Shown: positions 5,615 to 12,107 of the stretch, piece by piece
Numbering within the stretch: the stretch's first letter is position 1
Layout of the letters: each line of letters starts with the position of its first letter
Origin: Dehalococcoidia bacterium UBA1141
GTDB lineage: Bacteria > Chloroflexota > Dehalococcoidia > Lucifugimonadales > UBA3495
Direction: 5' to 3'
DNA: 13,084 bases
NCBI GenBank assembly: GCA_002311385.1
Contig: DCAE01000006.1
Coordinates: 8,909 to 21,992, forward strand
Position numbers and translations under genes: made by a program
Notes under the pieces: model-generated
The model's database searches: none
Told to the model about the DNA's origin: nothing
What the model saw: only the letters and a program-made list of their open reading frames with translations

Positions 5615-6838
5615 ATGAAACTTTCAATGTTCCACCTGATGCCCTACCAGGACCTGCCAGCGGACTTCGAGACCCAACACCGAAGCGCCTGGGTAGACCT
5701 GCCCAACGAAAACTTCAACCCTGAGTTGGGCCGACAGTACTACAACGATTACTTGGACGAACTGGAACATGCCGATACTCTGGGATTTGACGGCGTGTGC
5801 GTAAACGAGCATCACAGCAATGCCTACGGCCTGATGCCATCCCCGAACATCATGGCTGCCACTTTGGCCCGCAACACGAAGGATGCCGCCCTGATTGTGT
5901 TGGGCAACAGCCTTTCTCTGTATCAACCTCCCATACGGGTGGCGGAAGAGATGGCCATGTTGGACATTATGAGCGGAGGCCGTCTGGTAGCGGGATTCCC
6001 GGTGGGAACCTCGATGGACACTACGTTCTCCTACGGCCAAGTGCCCGCCCAATTGCGGGAACGGCACACCGAGGCCCATGACCTGATTATCAAGGCTTGG
6101 ACCGAGCGCGAACCATTTATATTCAACGGAAAGTACAACAAGCTGCGCTACGTCAACGTGTGGCCCAGGCCCTTGCAACAACCTCACCCACCGGTGTGGG
6201 TGCCCGGCAGCGGCAGTTTGGAAACCTGGGATTGGGTGCTGGACCGGAATTACGTTTATTGTTACCTGAGCTATTTCGGCTACCAGAGGGGTAACCGGGT
6301 GGTGCAAGGCTTTTGGGAAAGGGCCGCTGAGCGCGGCATGGATGACAACCCCAACAGACTGGGCTTCCTCCAGTTGGTCTGTGTTTCCGAAACCGACGAA
6401 TCCGCTCAAGAAGAATACGAAGAGCACGTCAAGTACTTCTACCAGAAGATGCTTCGGATTTACGCCCCCTTCGCCGAGTCTCCGGGATATCGCTCGATTC
6501 ACTCCATAAGGGAGTCGCTACGCCCACAGCTAGGTCAAGAGACCATGAAAGCCGCCTCTGAGCTGAATTGGAAGGACTTCGTGGAGCAGGGTCACATCAT
6601 CGCCGGAAGCCCAGCCACGGTGCGAGATAGGATGGAAGAAGCGATAAAACTGCTACGAGTCGGTCACCTGATGTGCCTGCTGCACATCGGAACCATGCCC
6701 AAGGAACTAACCTTCAAGAACATGAACCTGTTTTCCAAGGAAGTGATGCCCGGACTGAAAAACATATACCAGGAATATGACGACCCTTGGTGGCCCCAGG
6801 GTGTTGGCGAACAGGCAATCCCCACGGCGGCGGACTAA
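5615..6838 (+). CDS. LLM class flavin-dependent oxidoreductase (bacterial luciferase-like monooxygenase)
   Basis: The 407-residue protein has the luciferase-like TIM-barrel layout: an N-terminal strand (MKLSMFHLMPY), FDGVCVNEHHS (58-68), MLDIMSGGRLVAGFPVG (115-131), the typical HTEAHDLIIKAW helix and a C-terminal GSPATVRDRMEEAIK block. Such enzymes use reduced FMN (or F420) and usually oxygen to attack alkanes, ketones, sulfonates, amines or aromatics. The exact substrate cannot be deduced, but the family is strongly expanded in SAR202 Chloroflexota and linked there to oxidation of recalcitrant carbon. GGAGG lies 5 nt before the ATG. The next gene begins 2 nt after its stop, so the two are almost certainly co-translated. 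FMN would have to be reduced by a partner reductase not adjacent here. Confidence 0.9.
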   Translation: MKLSMFHLMPYQDLPADFETQHRSAWVDLPNENFNPELGRQYYNDYLDELEHADTLGFDGVCVNEHHSNAYGLMPSPNIMAATLARNTKDAALIVLGNSLSLYQPPIRVAEEMAMLDIMSGGRLVAGFPVGTSMDTTFSYGQVPAQLRERHTEAHDLIIKAWTEREPFIFNGKYNKLRYVNVWPRPLQQPHPPVWVPGSGSLETWDWVLDRNYVYCYLSYFGYQRGNRVVQGFWERAAERGMDDNPNRLGFLQLVCVSETDESAQEEYEEHVKYFYQKMLRIYAPFAESPGYRSIHSIRESLRPQLGQETMKAASELNWKDFVEQGHIIAGSPATVRDRMEEAIKLLRVGHLMCLLHIGTMPKELTFKNMNLFSKEVMPGLKNIYQEYDDPWWPQGVGEQAIPTAAD

Positions 6839-6840
6839 GC

Positions 6841-7635
6841 ATGGTGGAATATAGGCACGTTACGGTGCCGGTCAGGGGCGGAAAATTCCAGGTTCAAATG
6901 GTTGAAGGCGGGACTGGCGACAACCTGATTTTCCTTCACGGCGAGGACGGAGCCACGGAATGGACCCCGTTTTTGGACCTGCTGGCCCAGCATTTCCACG
7001 TTTATGCGCCCGCTCACCCCGGTCAGGGTGGTTCTAATGGCCTGCAGTATCTGGACGATCTGTGGGACTTGGTGATCTTTTACGAAGAACTAATGCAGGA
7101 ACTGGGGATAGACCAGGTTCATGCCGTCGGCCACTCATACGGAGGTTTGCTTGCTGCGGAACTGGCCTCCCACAGGCCCGAGAAGGTGAGCCGTTTAGTC
7201 CTGATTAACTCCCTGGGATTGTGGCTGGACGACGCTCCAATCGCCGATTTTTTCATACTCACTGCTGAAGAGCGGGCCAAGATGTTTTGGTTTGACGCAG
7301 GTTGCGAAGCAGCGAAAGCGGCCTTTGCTAAACCCTCCGACCCTGAAGAGAAGATGGAGTCGGACCTGTCTAGGACGGAAACGCTGGCTGCTGTGGGCAA
7401 GTTCATCTGGCCGATACCCGATAAGGGTTTAACCAAGCGCATCCACCGGATTACCATGCCGACGCTGCTCCTCTGGGGTGACTCGGACGGTATGGTCCCC
7501 ATGAATTATGGCCAGGCCTTCAAAGACCTGTTGCCGAATTCAAGCCTGAAAGTCATTGAGAAGGCGGGCCACCTGCCCCAAGACGAGAGGCCATCAGCAG
7601 TGGTGGACGCTATGTTGCCTTTCTTGCGGGGTTAA
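6841..7635 (+). CDS. Alpha/beta hydrolase
   Basis: The start was set at the ATG at 6841, two bases after the LLM stop, rather than at a TTG inside that gene. This gives 264 residues, the normal length for the family. The classical triad is visible: Ser99 in GHSYGG, Asp216 in WGDSDGMVP and His244 in KAGHLPQDE. The oxyanion-hole motif FLHG is at 31-34. A four-helix cap lies between about 130 and 200. The fold covers esterases, lactonases, dehalogenases and C-C hydrolases. Asp is not the nucleophile, so haloalkane dehalogenase is unlikely. Its tight coupling to a flavin monooxygenase suggests that it hydrolyses an ester, lactone or cleavage product made by that enzyme. Confidence 0.9.
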   Translation: MVEYRHVTVPVRGGKFQVQMVEGGTGDNLIFLHGEDGATEWTPFLDLLAQHFHVYAPAHPGQGGSNGLQYLDDLWDLVIFYEELMQELGIDQVHAVGHSYGGLLAAELASHRPEKVSRLVLINSLGLWLDDAPIADFFILTAEERAKMFWFDAGCEAAKAAFAKPSDPEEKMESDLSRTETLAAVGKFIWPIPDKGLTKRIHRITMPTLLLWGDSDGMVPMNYGQAFKDLLPNSSLKVIEKAGHLPQDERPSAVVDAMLPFLRG

Positions 7636-7871
7636 ACCGCAGACTAATCCCGTTTCGGCACTTATACGGGAGTTATTGCTAAGTTTTTGACCCCCACTCT
7701 AACTCTCCCCTTTCAAAATGGAGGGGACCAGTTCTTTCTTCCTAGCGGCGCCTTGCCTTAAATCTGTCATTCTGAGGAGAGAACCGGTCCCTTCCCCCAT
7801 TTCGGGGGAAAGCTAGGATGGGGGCTGCGGCGAAAAACAAGGCCAAACCAGAGTTCGCTCCCCGGAGGGTC
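7636..7871. other. Repeat-rich intergenic region
   Basis: This 236-nt stretch between convergent genes holds no gene. It contains a weak stem (CCCGT 7649-7653 with ACGGG 7666-7670) just after the hydrolase, a pair of inverted G/C-run elements (7690-7729 and 7786-7824), and between them a single TGTCATTCTGAG core (7765-7776) like the ends of the element at 873-954. Confidence 0.65.
7690..7824. repeat. Inverted pair of palindromic GC-run elements
   Basis: The unit at 7690-7729 (ACCCCCACTCTAACTC...) is closely similar to the reverse complement of 7786-7824. Each also folds on itself: CCCC/GGGG around 7707-7726, and TTCCCCC/GGGGGAA at 7792-7810. Either could end transcription from both sides, but no clean T-run follows. 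The structure resembles dispersed intergenic repeats. Confidence 0.6.
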
Positions 7872-8177
7872 TTAGCCCTCCGACACAGGTTCTTCCATAT
7901 ACCAGCTCCCTGTGACCTGATTGAGGAATAGCACTAGGTTGGTGGGCCGACTGGTGACTATCTCGAAGTAGCTTTTAATCATTCGCTTTTCCCCCATAAG
8001 CGTTTCCGACACGTCCCAGCTTTCAATCACCGACGTGACCGATTCCCACCGTCCGCGAACGAGTACGGCCTGAGGGACTCCGCCCTCGCCTACTTGCACA
8101 TTTACCGGGAAACGCACTGGGATTCGGGTATTGCTCAACCCTTTGGCTTTTTGGATCCCGGACAGTCTTCCAGCCAC
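7872..8177 (-). CDS. DUF6504-like small protein
   Basis: This 101-residue protein shows the pattern of the small DUF6504 group: an N-terminal strand IPVRFPVNVQV, then VLVRGRWESVTSVIESWDV (38-56), a strand segment IKSYFEIVTS (67-76) and a terminal GSWYMEE (90-96). In actinobacteria and some Chloroflexota such proteins lie next to Y-family polymerase or imuB-like genes and are thought to be part of a DNA-damage mutagenesis cassette. No polymerase is in this window, so that role is not supported here. The start is GTG at 8177; an in-frame stop lies just upstream with no ATG between. GGAG about 12 nt upstream is a weak ribosome-binding site. The family assignment comes from motif resemblance only. 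Confidence 0.65.
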   Translation of the reverse strand: MAGRLSGIQKAKGLSNTRIPVRFPVNVQVGEGGVPQAVLVRGRWESVTSVIESWDVSETLMGEKRMIKSYFEIVTSRPTNLVLFLNQVTGSWYMEEPVSEG

Positions 8178-8235
8178 TGCGATGCCACACTCCGCCTAAA
8201 CTTGCAGTTGAGACTCTAGAGATGGGCCACCCTGA

Positions 8236-8264
8236 TTGGCAATGCTTGATTGTCACGGTATGAT
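8236..8264 (+). promoter_or_regulatory. Sigma70-type promoter for the TPP-domain gene
   Basis: TTGGCA (8236-8241) and TATGAT (8259-8264) are separated by exactly 17 nt, each matching consensus at five of six positions. Transcription should start near 8271, giving a leader of about 75 nt that consists largely of the repeat at 8267-8328. Confidence 0.65.
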
Positions 8265-8266
8265 TT

Positions 8267-8328
8267 GCCAGAGAAAACAGCCGGAGAACATAGCCAGAGG
8301 ATACGGGCGGAGAATACCGGCGGATTAG
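8267..8328 (+). repeat. 12-13-bp degenerate tandem repeat in the TPP gene leader, five units
   Basis: Units start at 8267, 8280, 8293, 8305 and 8317. They follow a loose GCCGGAGAACAT pattern (for example GCCAGAGAAAAC, GCCAGAGGATAC, GGGCGGAGAATA). The array fills the space between the predicted transcription start and the AAGGAG ribosome-binding site. Confidence 0.6.
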
Positions 8329-8346
8329 ACAAAAAGGAGATGATCA

Positions 8347-8970
8347 ATGATAGACCAGCTTGACTTGATGCGGGTCTTGGAGAAATACCGGGGCGATGCC
8401 GTTGTCATGCCTGTTTTTAGAGCGAACGTAGCCTGGAATCAGGTGTCCAACAACCCGAAACGGGATGTCCCCATAGGCACCGGGCAGTTCCCGGCGGTCA
8501 TGGGCATAGGTTCCTCTTTCGCTTTGGGCTTGAGCCTTGCCAGACCGGAAACCAAGGTCATTCTCTTCGACGGTGATGGCAGCCTACTAATGAACTTGGG
8601 TAGCTTGGTGACCGTGGGCAACAAGGCGCCCAAAAACCTCTACCACTTTGTAATGGACAACGGAGTTTATGCCACCACAGGAGGCCAGGACACTCCCGGC
8701 ACGAATCCCGCTTCCTACTCCCAGTTGGCGGAGGCCGCCGGTTACCCGGTTTGCTATGAATTCGACGATCTGGAGGATTTTGCCAGCCAAGTGGAAGAGG
8801 TGATGGAGCGAGAGGGCCCGGTCTTGATTTGTGTTAAAACCGTTCCCAACATCCGGGGCCCCCAAGACGAGGGCTCATCCGCCCCAGCCCCAGCCGTGGC
8901 GGAGACCGAATTCGTGCAGGCCAGGCCTCAGTCCATATCAAACCTGCTTGCCGAGTTTGGCGGGGGCTAA
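8347..8970 (+). CDS. Thiamine-diphosphate-binding domain protein, similar to sulfopyruvate/phosphonopyruvate decarboxylase beta subunit
   Basis: The 207-residue protein is a lone C-terminal-type TPP domain. The cofactor motif GDG (76-78) is followed after 26 residues by N105, fitting the GDG-x25-30-N signature. Segments such as IGTGQFPAVMGIGSSFALGLSLA and DNGVYATTGGQDTP match the beta (ComE-like) subunit of sulfopyruvate decarboxylase and the C-terminal part of phosphonopyruvate decarboxylase. These enzymes need a second PYR domain that supplies the catalytic glutamate; that partner is not adjacent, so activity requires a subunit coded elsewhere. An Ala/Pro-rich stretch near 174-181 precedes a short tail. 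AAGGAG precedes the ATG, an in-frame TGA lies just upstream, and a good promoter sits at 8236-8264. Which 2-oxoacid is used is not evident. Confidence 0.8.
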   Translation: MIDQLDLMRVLEKYRGDAVVMPVFRANVAWNQVSNNPKRDVPIGTGQFPAVMGIGSSFALGLSLARPETKVILFDGDGSLLMNLGSLVTVGNKAPKNLYHFVMDNGVYATTGGQDTPGTNPASYSQLAEAAGYPVCYEFDDLEDFASQVEEVMEREGPVLICVKTVPNIRGPQDEGSSAPAPAVAETEFVQARPQSISNLLAEFGGG

Positions 8971-9044
8971 CTTGGAGCCAGGCGTTTGAAACCGGTAGTA
9001 CGGCGTCGACTTAGGTGGAACCGGACGTACCCAGTTATTCGTAC

Positions 9045-9073
9045 TTAACAATAATGCTGAGCGACTTTATATC
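9045..9073 (+). promoter_or_regulatory. Promoter directly before the thioredoxin-like lipoprotein gene
   Basis: TTAACA (9045-9050) and TATATC (9068-9073) are 17 nt apart. The predicted transcription start, about 7 nt after the -10, coincides with the ATG at 9080, the second ATG of the gene. This would make a leaderless mRNA; no Shine-Dalgarno site is seen before either ATG. Confidence 0.5.
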
Positions 9074-10111
9074 ATGCCCATGAACCGGGTGCGGATGGCC
9101 ATGGCCGCAGCTGCGTTGGCTCTGTTGTTTATCGCCTGTTATCCCGGTGGCCAGTCTGGCGGTCGGGCGCCTGAGTTCCAAGGCATAACGAATTGGATCA
9201 ACTCGGAGCCTTTGACCGTGGCTGGGCTGGAAGGGAAAGTGGTGCTGGTGGACTTCTGGACCTACACCTGCGTCAACTGCATCCGCACCATGCCCTACTT
9301 GAAGGAATGGCATGCCAAGTATGCCGACAAGGGATTGGTGATAATCGGGGTGCATTCGCCGGAGTTTGAGTTTGAGAAGGCCACCGAGAACGTGACCGCC
9401 GCGGCCCAAGATTTCGGTCTTGCCTATCCCATCGCCCAAGACAACAACTTCGCCACGTGGCGAGCCTACAACAACCAGTTCTGGCCAGCCAAGTACCTGG
9501 TGGACAGTCAGGGCAAGATCCGCTACACGCATTTTGGAGAGGGCGCCTACAACGAAACTGAAAACAGAATACGAGAGCTGTTGGAAGCGGGCGGTGCGGA
9601 CCTTAGCGGTATCCCCGCAGGATTTGCTCCAGCCCCGGAGTACGATATCCGGGCTGCTTCTGGGAACTCGTCGGAGCGGATCACCCGGGAGCTATACGGC
9701 GGCTACCAGCGGAACACCGGTTTGGGTGGCCGGTACGTAGCGCAGAGCGAGTACTACAAGAAGGTAAACCAGACCTTGGTCTACCAGGACCCGGGTGAAC
9801 ACGAAAACCAGTCTTTCTATCTACATGGTGCCTGGGTTAACGGGACAGAGTCCCTGCGCCACGCTCGGCAAACCCCTGGATATGACGATTACATCGCTCT
9901 TAGATTTGTTGCAACCAGCGTAAATGCCGTGATAAAGCCCCACGGTATCGGCCCATTTGAAGTACAAGTAACTTTGGACGGTAGGCCCCTGCGTCCTGAA
10001 GAAGCCGGATCAGACGTGGTGGTGACTGAAAATCGCAGCTTTTTCCGAGTTGAGGAAGGGCGTTTGTACGAAGTCGTGGCCCTGCCCGGATTTGGCGGCC
10101 ACGAGCTATAG
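9074..10111 (+). CDS. Thioredoxin-like lipoprotein with DipZ-type C-terminal domain
   Basis: The N-terminus is a lipoprotein signal with a lipobox ending at C22 (LLFIAC), so the protein should be anchored outside the membrane. A TlpA-like thioredoxin domain follows with the redox motif WTYTCVNC (62-69), a pairing typical of DipZ-type proteins, and the cis-proline P138 in FWPAKYLVD. From about residue 190 a second, mostly beta domain ends the protein; its position and the GGRYVAQSEYYKK/FYLHGAW segments fit the C-terminal domain found in DipZ (Thioredoxin_10). The membrane electron-transfer CcdA half of DipZ is missing, so reducing power must come from another protein. The likely role is disulfide reduction or redox defence at the envelope. 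The start may instead be the second ATG (9080), because a promoter would place the transcript's 5' end exactly there. Confidence 0.85.
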   Translation: MPMNRVRMAMAAAALALLFIACYPGGQSGGRAPEFQGITNWINSEPLTVAGLEGKVVLVDFWTYTCVNCIRTMPYLKEWHAKYADKGLVIIGVHSPEFEFEKATENVTAAAQDFGLAYPIAQDNNFATWRAYNNQFWPAKYLVDSQGKIRYTHFGEGAYNETENRIRELLEAGGADLSGIPAGFAPAPEYDIRAASGNSSERITRELYGGYQRNTGLGGRYVAQSEYYKKVNQTLVYQDPGEHENQSFYLHGAWVNGTESLRHARQTPGYDDYIALRFVATSVNAVIKPHGIGPFEVQVTLDGRPLRPEEAGSDVVVTENRSFFRVEEGRLYEVVALPGFGGHEL

Positions 10112-10205
10112 ATGAGTTCGAAATCAGACCGGTTCGCCCTGTTTGCTATGACCTTCGGTGCTTATGCCCAAGGCCCTTGATTCAACTTATTGTTAAATAG
10201 TTTGA

Positions 10206-10895
10206 CTAATGAACACCGCTGGAATGGTATGAACCGGCGGGTGCCTTGGCCAAGTCGGAATCCAACCGGAAACTTCGTTGCGTCATCTCCAAATCCACTC
10301 CAAACAAATCCCCAGCGTCTTCGCAGACAGAACCTTGCAGGGCATAGGTCAGATTGCCCGCCTGCAACAGATAGTCCAACAAGAATTCTATGCAGAAGCT
10401 GGGGTCATTCTGCACCCGGTAGGCAACCCTGCGGGCCGTCTCACCGTTATCCATCTCGATTTCCGTGCTGGACAATGATTCGAACAATGCCGCCGCCCGC
10501 CGTTGGTGAAACAGGTGATTCTCCAGAATGAACTTCTCAACCGTGGTATTAAAATCGAAAGCCAGAACGTGTAGCCCCGCCTGACCGTTTAATGGACCAA
10601 TGGTGATGATTATCTCGTCTTTGGCTGCGTCATTTACGGTCCATCCGGGGGGTATGTCTATAGAGTAACGAAATTCTTCGTTCCGGTATGAGTTCCATTG
10701 GGCATCGTCAACAGGTGATAACGTTAGCGTCGGGGATGGTTTGGGCTCAGAGATAGGACTTGCTTGACGTTGAGGGCTGCTAGCAGGTTCGGTGGCAGGA
10801 GTTGGAGTCTGCGTTTGGCCACAGGCTATTACTGCGACCAAGATGATTAGCCAAGCGCCGATGATTGTAATCCGGCCACCGTTGATACTCAGCAT
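10206..10895 (-). CDS. Putative lipoprotein with PsbP-like domain
   Basis: This 229-residue protein has a lipoprotein signal whose lipobox cysteine is C25 (VIAC), then a Pro/Thr/Ser-rich linker (about 29-62). The following domain opens with WNSYRNEEFRYSIDIPPGWTV, a pattern typical of PsbP/DUF1795-like domains in surface lipoproteins. The domain's remaining alternation of strands and helices fits. In non-photosynthetic bacteria the function of these proteins is unknown. Two cysteines in the distal part (SFCIEF and SVCEDAG) could form a disulfide. The gene has no Shine-Dalgarno site but an extended -10 box 6 nt before its ATG. It faces the thioredoxin gene tail to tail across 94 nt, in which no strong terminator was found. 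Confidence 0.7.
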   Translation of the reverse strand: MLSINGGRITIIGAWLIILVAVIACGQTQTPTPATEPASSPQRQASPISEPKPSPTLTLSPVDDAQWNSYRNEEFRYSIDIPPGWTVNDAAKDEIIITIGPLNGQAGLHVLAFDFNTTVEKFILENHLFHQRRAAALFESLSSTEIEMDNGETARRVAYRVQNDPSFCIEFLLDYLLQAGNLTYALQGSVCEDAGDLFGVDLEMTQRSFRLDSDLAKAPAGSYHSSGVH

Positions 10896-10901
10896 CCGGC
10901 A

Positions 10902-10910
10902 ATTCTAGCA
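10902..10910 (-). promoter_or_regulatory. Extended -10 box directly before the PsbP-like lipoprotein (leaderless candidate)
   Basis: The minus strand reads TGCTAGAAT followed by 6 nt and the ATG at 10895, so transcription would start at the start codon. No -35 is evident, as is often true of extended -10 promoters. Confidence 0.45.
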
Positions 10911-10957
10911 TTTCAGCGTCGCAGCAGTATTTTGCCAGCGCACGATTGCACAATCCA

Positions 10958-10986
10958 TTGACGCAGGCTTTGGGAATGCATATAGT
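10958..10986 (+). promoter_or_regulatory. Strong sigma70-type promoter for the small secreted-peptide gene
   Basis: TTGACG (10958-10963) and TATAGT (10981-10986) are 17 nt apart, each five of six to consensus. It is among the best promoters in the window. Transcription should start near 10993, 23 nt before the small gene's ATG. Confidence 0.65.
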
Positions 10987-11015
10987 TATTTATACGTTTT
11001 ACGTGGCGGTGAATT

Positions 11016-11159
11016 ATGCGAAGAATACTGGTTCCTGTGGTTTTCGTGTTTCTAGTCGCAATGGCCTTTACGTTGACCACTGTGCTGCCATCCGCAGCCT
11101 CAGCCGATTCGTCGGCCAAGCCAGCCCATAGTGTTGGAGAGTGCCCCTACAAAGCCTAG
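11016..11159 (+). CDS. Small predicted secreted peptide, 47 residues
   Basis: The frame encodes 47 residues beginning MRRILVPVVFVFLVAMAF. A basic start, a hydrophobic core and a cleavage-like SAASA site near residues 26-30 make a textbook signal peptide. Cleavage would release about 17 residues, DSSAKPAHSVGECPYKA, with a single cysteine. A GGTGA ribosome-binding site lies just before the ATG, a near-consensus promoter lies at 10958-10986, and a hairpin terminator follows at 11212-11238, so the gene forms a complete monocistronic unit. No family is recognised. It could also be the decayed N-terminus of a longer secreted protein, or the transcript could act as an RNA. Confidence 0.55.
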   Translation: MRRILVPVVFVFLVAMAFTLTTVLPSAASADSSAKPAHSVGECPYKA

Positions 11160-11211
11160 ACTGATTGGTGGGAACCACCCTGGGGCTCATACCTGTGAAG
11201 ACTTAGATTTA

Positions 11212-11238
11212 AGCTGGACCAACTTGGTCCGGCTTTTT
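11212..11238 (+). terminator. Rho-independent terminator after the small secreted-peptide gene
   Basis: A nine-base-pair stem (AGCTGGACC with GGTCCGGCT, one G-U pair) closes a five-base loop AACTT. The stem can extend inward by two more pairs. It is followed by TTTTTG and further T-rich sequence. It separates the small gene from the enoyl-CoA hydratase gene. Confidence 0.8.
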
Positions 11239-11315
11239 GTTTGGGTCGAAACGACAAACAGTTTTCCATGCTTGTTCCCTTTTTGTTCCATTCTTGCTAA
11301 TGATGGAGGTTGGCG

Positions 11316-12104
11316 ATGCCGGAATTGCGGTACGAGAGGTTCCCTGCCGGACACTATGCGGTTTTCACCATGGACCGGCCCGACCGGTTGAACGCCCAAG
11401 GGGCGGTGATGCGGCAGGAGTTGCGGGAAGCTCTATCCGAGTTTTCGGCAGACCCTGAGATGCGCGCTGGAATCGTCACGGGAGCGGGACGGGCATTCTC
11501 CGCCGGGGCTGACTTGAAGGAAATGGCCGAAGGTCAGTCGGATGTAAGGGCGCAGCAGACCGAGGAACAGTTGATAGAGACCTTCCGGGGCAACCAGCCA
11601 TTCGCTCGTAACCCCAAGCCCTTCATCGCCGCCGTCAACGGTCTGGCGATCGCCGCCGGGATGGAGCGTGTGGCCGACTGCGATATCCGAATAGCGTCCA
11701 CCAAGGCTTATTTCGGCTTGTTTGAGGTAAAACGGGGAATCTTGCCCAACTACGCCATCAACCATCTGGCCAGAGTGATGCCCTTTGGGGAAGCTATGTA
11801 TCTGATGCTGACCGGAGACACTCTTAGCGTGGAAGAAGCCCACCGATTGGGGTTTGTCCATGAGGTGTTGGAACCGGAGCGATTGATGCCCAGGGCGGTG
11901 GAGATAGCGGAAATGATTGGGGCCAACGCCCCGCTGGCAGTCCAAGGCAGCAAGGCCGTCGCCCAGTTCTGGCGCCGGTATGGCCTGGAAGAGGCATACC
12001 GGCTCAATGCTGCGGTGGGTCACCGGGTCCTGAACTCGGATGACGCCAAGGAAGGGCCCAAGGCCTTTGCCGAGAACCGGCCACCGGTCTGGAAAGGAGC
12101 TTAG
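11316..12104 (+). CDS. Enoyl-CoA hydratase/isomerase (crotonase family)
   Basis: This 262-residue protein has the standard crotonase length. Oxyanion-hole segments are visible: FSAGADLKEM (61-70) and NGLAIAAGMERVADCDIRIAS (from 108), where the usual Gly-Gly-Gly reads Ala-Ala-Gly. Both hydratase glutamates are retained at the normal 20-residue distance (E117 and E137, corresponding to E144 and E164 of the rat enzyme). Hydration of a 2-enoyl-CoA is therefore plausible, though crotonases are diverse and the acyl chain cannot be inferred. The ATG at 11316 was preferred over an in-frame TTG at 11310 because GGAGG (11305-11309) is correctly spaced for it. The gene ends three bases before the end of the convergent aldolase. 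Confidence 0.9.
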   Translation: MPELRYERFPAGHYAVFTMDRPDRLNAQGAVMRQELREALSEFSADPEMRAGIVTGAGRAFSAGADLKEMAEGQSDVRAQQTEEQLIETFRGNQPFARNPKPFIAAVNGLAIAAGMERVADCDIRIASTKAYFGLFEVKRGILPNYAINHLARVMPFGEAMYLMLTGDTLSVEEAHRLGFVHEVLEPERLMPRAVEIAEMIGANAPLAVQGSKAVAQFWRRYGLEEAYRLNAAVGHRVLNSDDAKEGPKAFAENRPPVWKGA

Positions 12105-12107
12105 AGA

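Noticed and set aside
5624..6502. Long 292-codon open frame on the minus strand inside the LLM gene
   Set aside because: It is antisense to a clearly recognisable monooxygenase, has no family motifs or ribosome-binding site, and is explained by codon bias of the true gene.
8260..8328. 22-codon leader peptide before the TPP gene
   Set aside because: Its ATG overlaps the -10 box, so it would not be in the transcript.
10946..11131. 61-codon plus-strand frame at the small secreted-peptide locus
   Set aside because: Its ATG lies upstream of the promoter's predicted start point, it has no signal peptide, and the frame at 11016 is far better supported.
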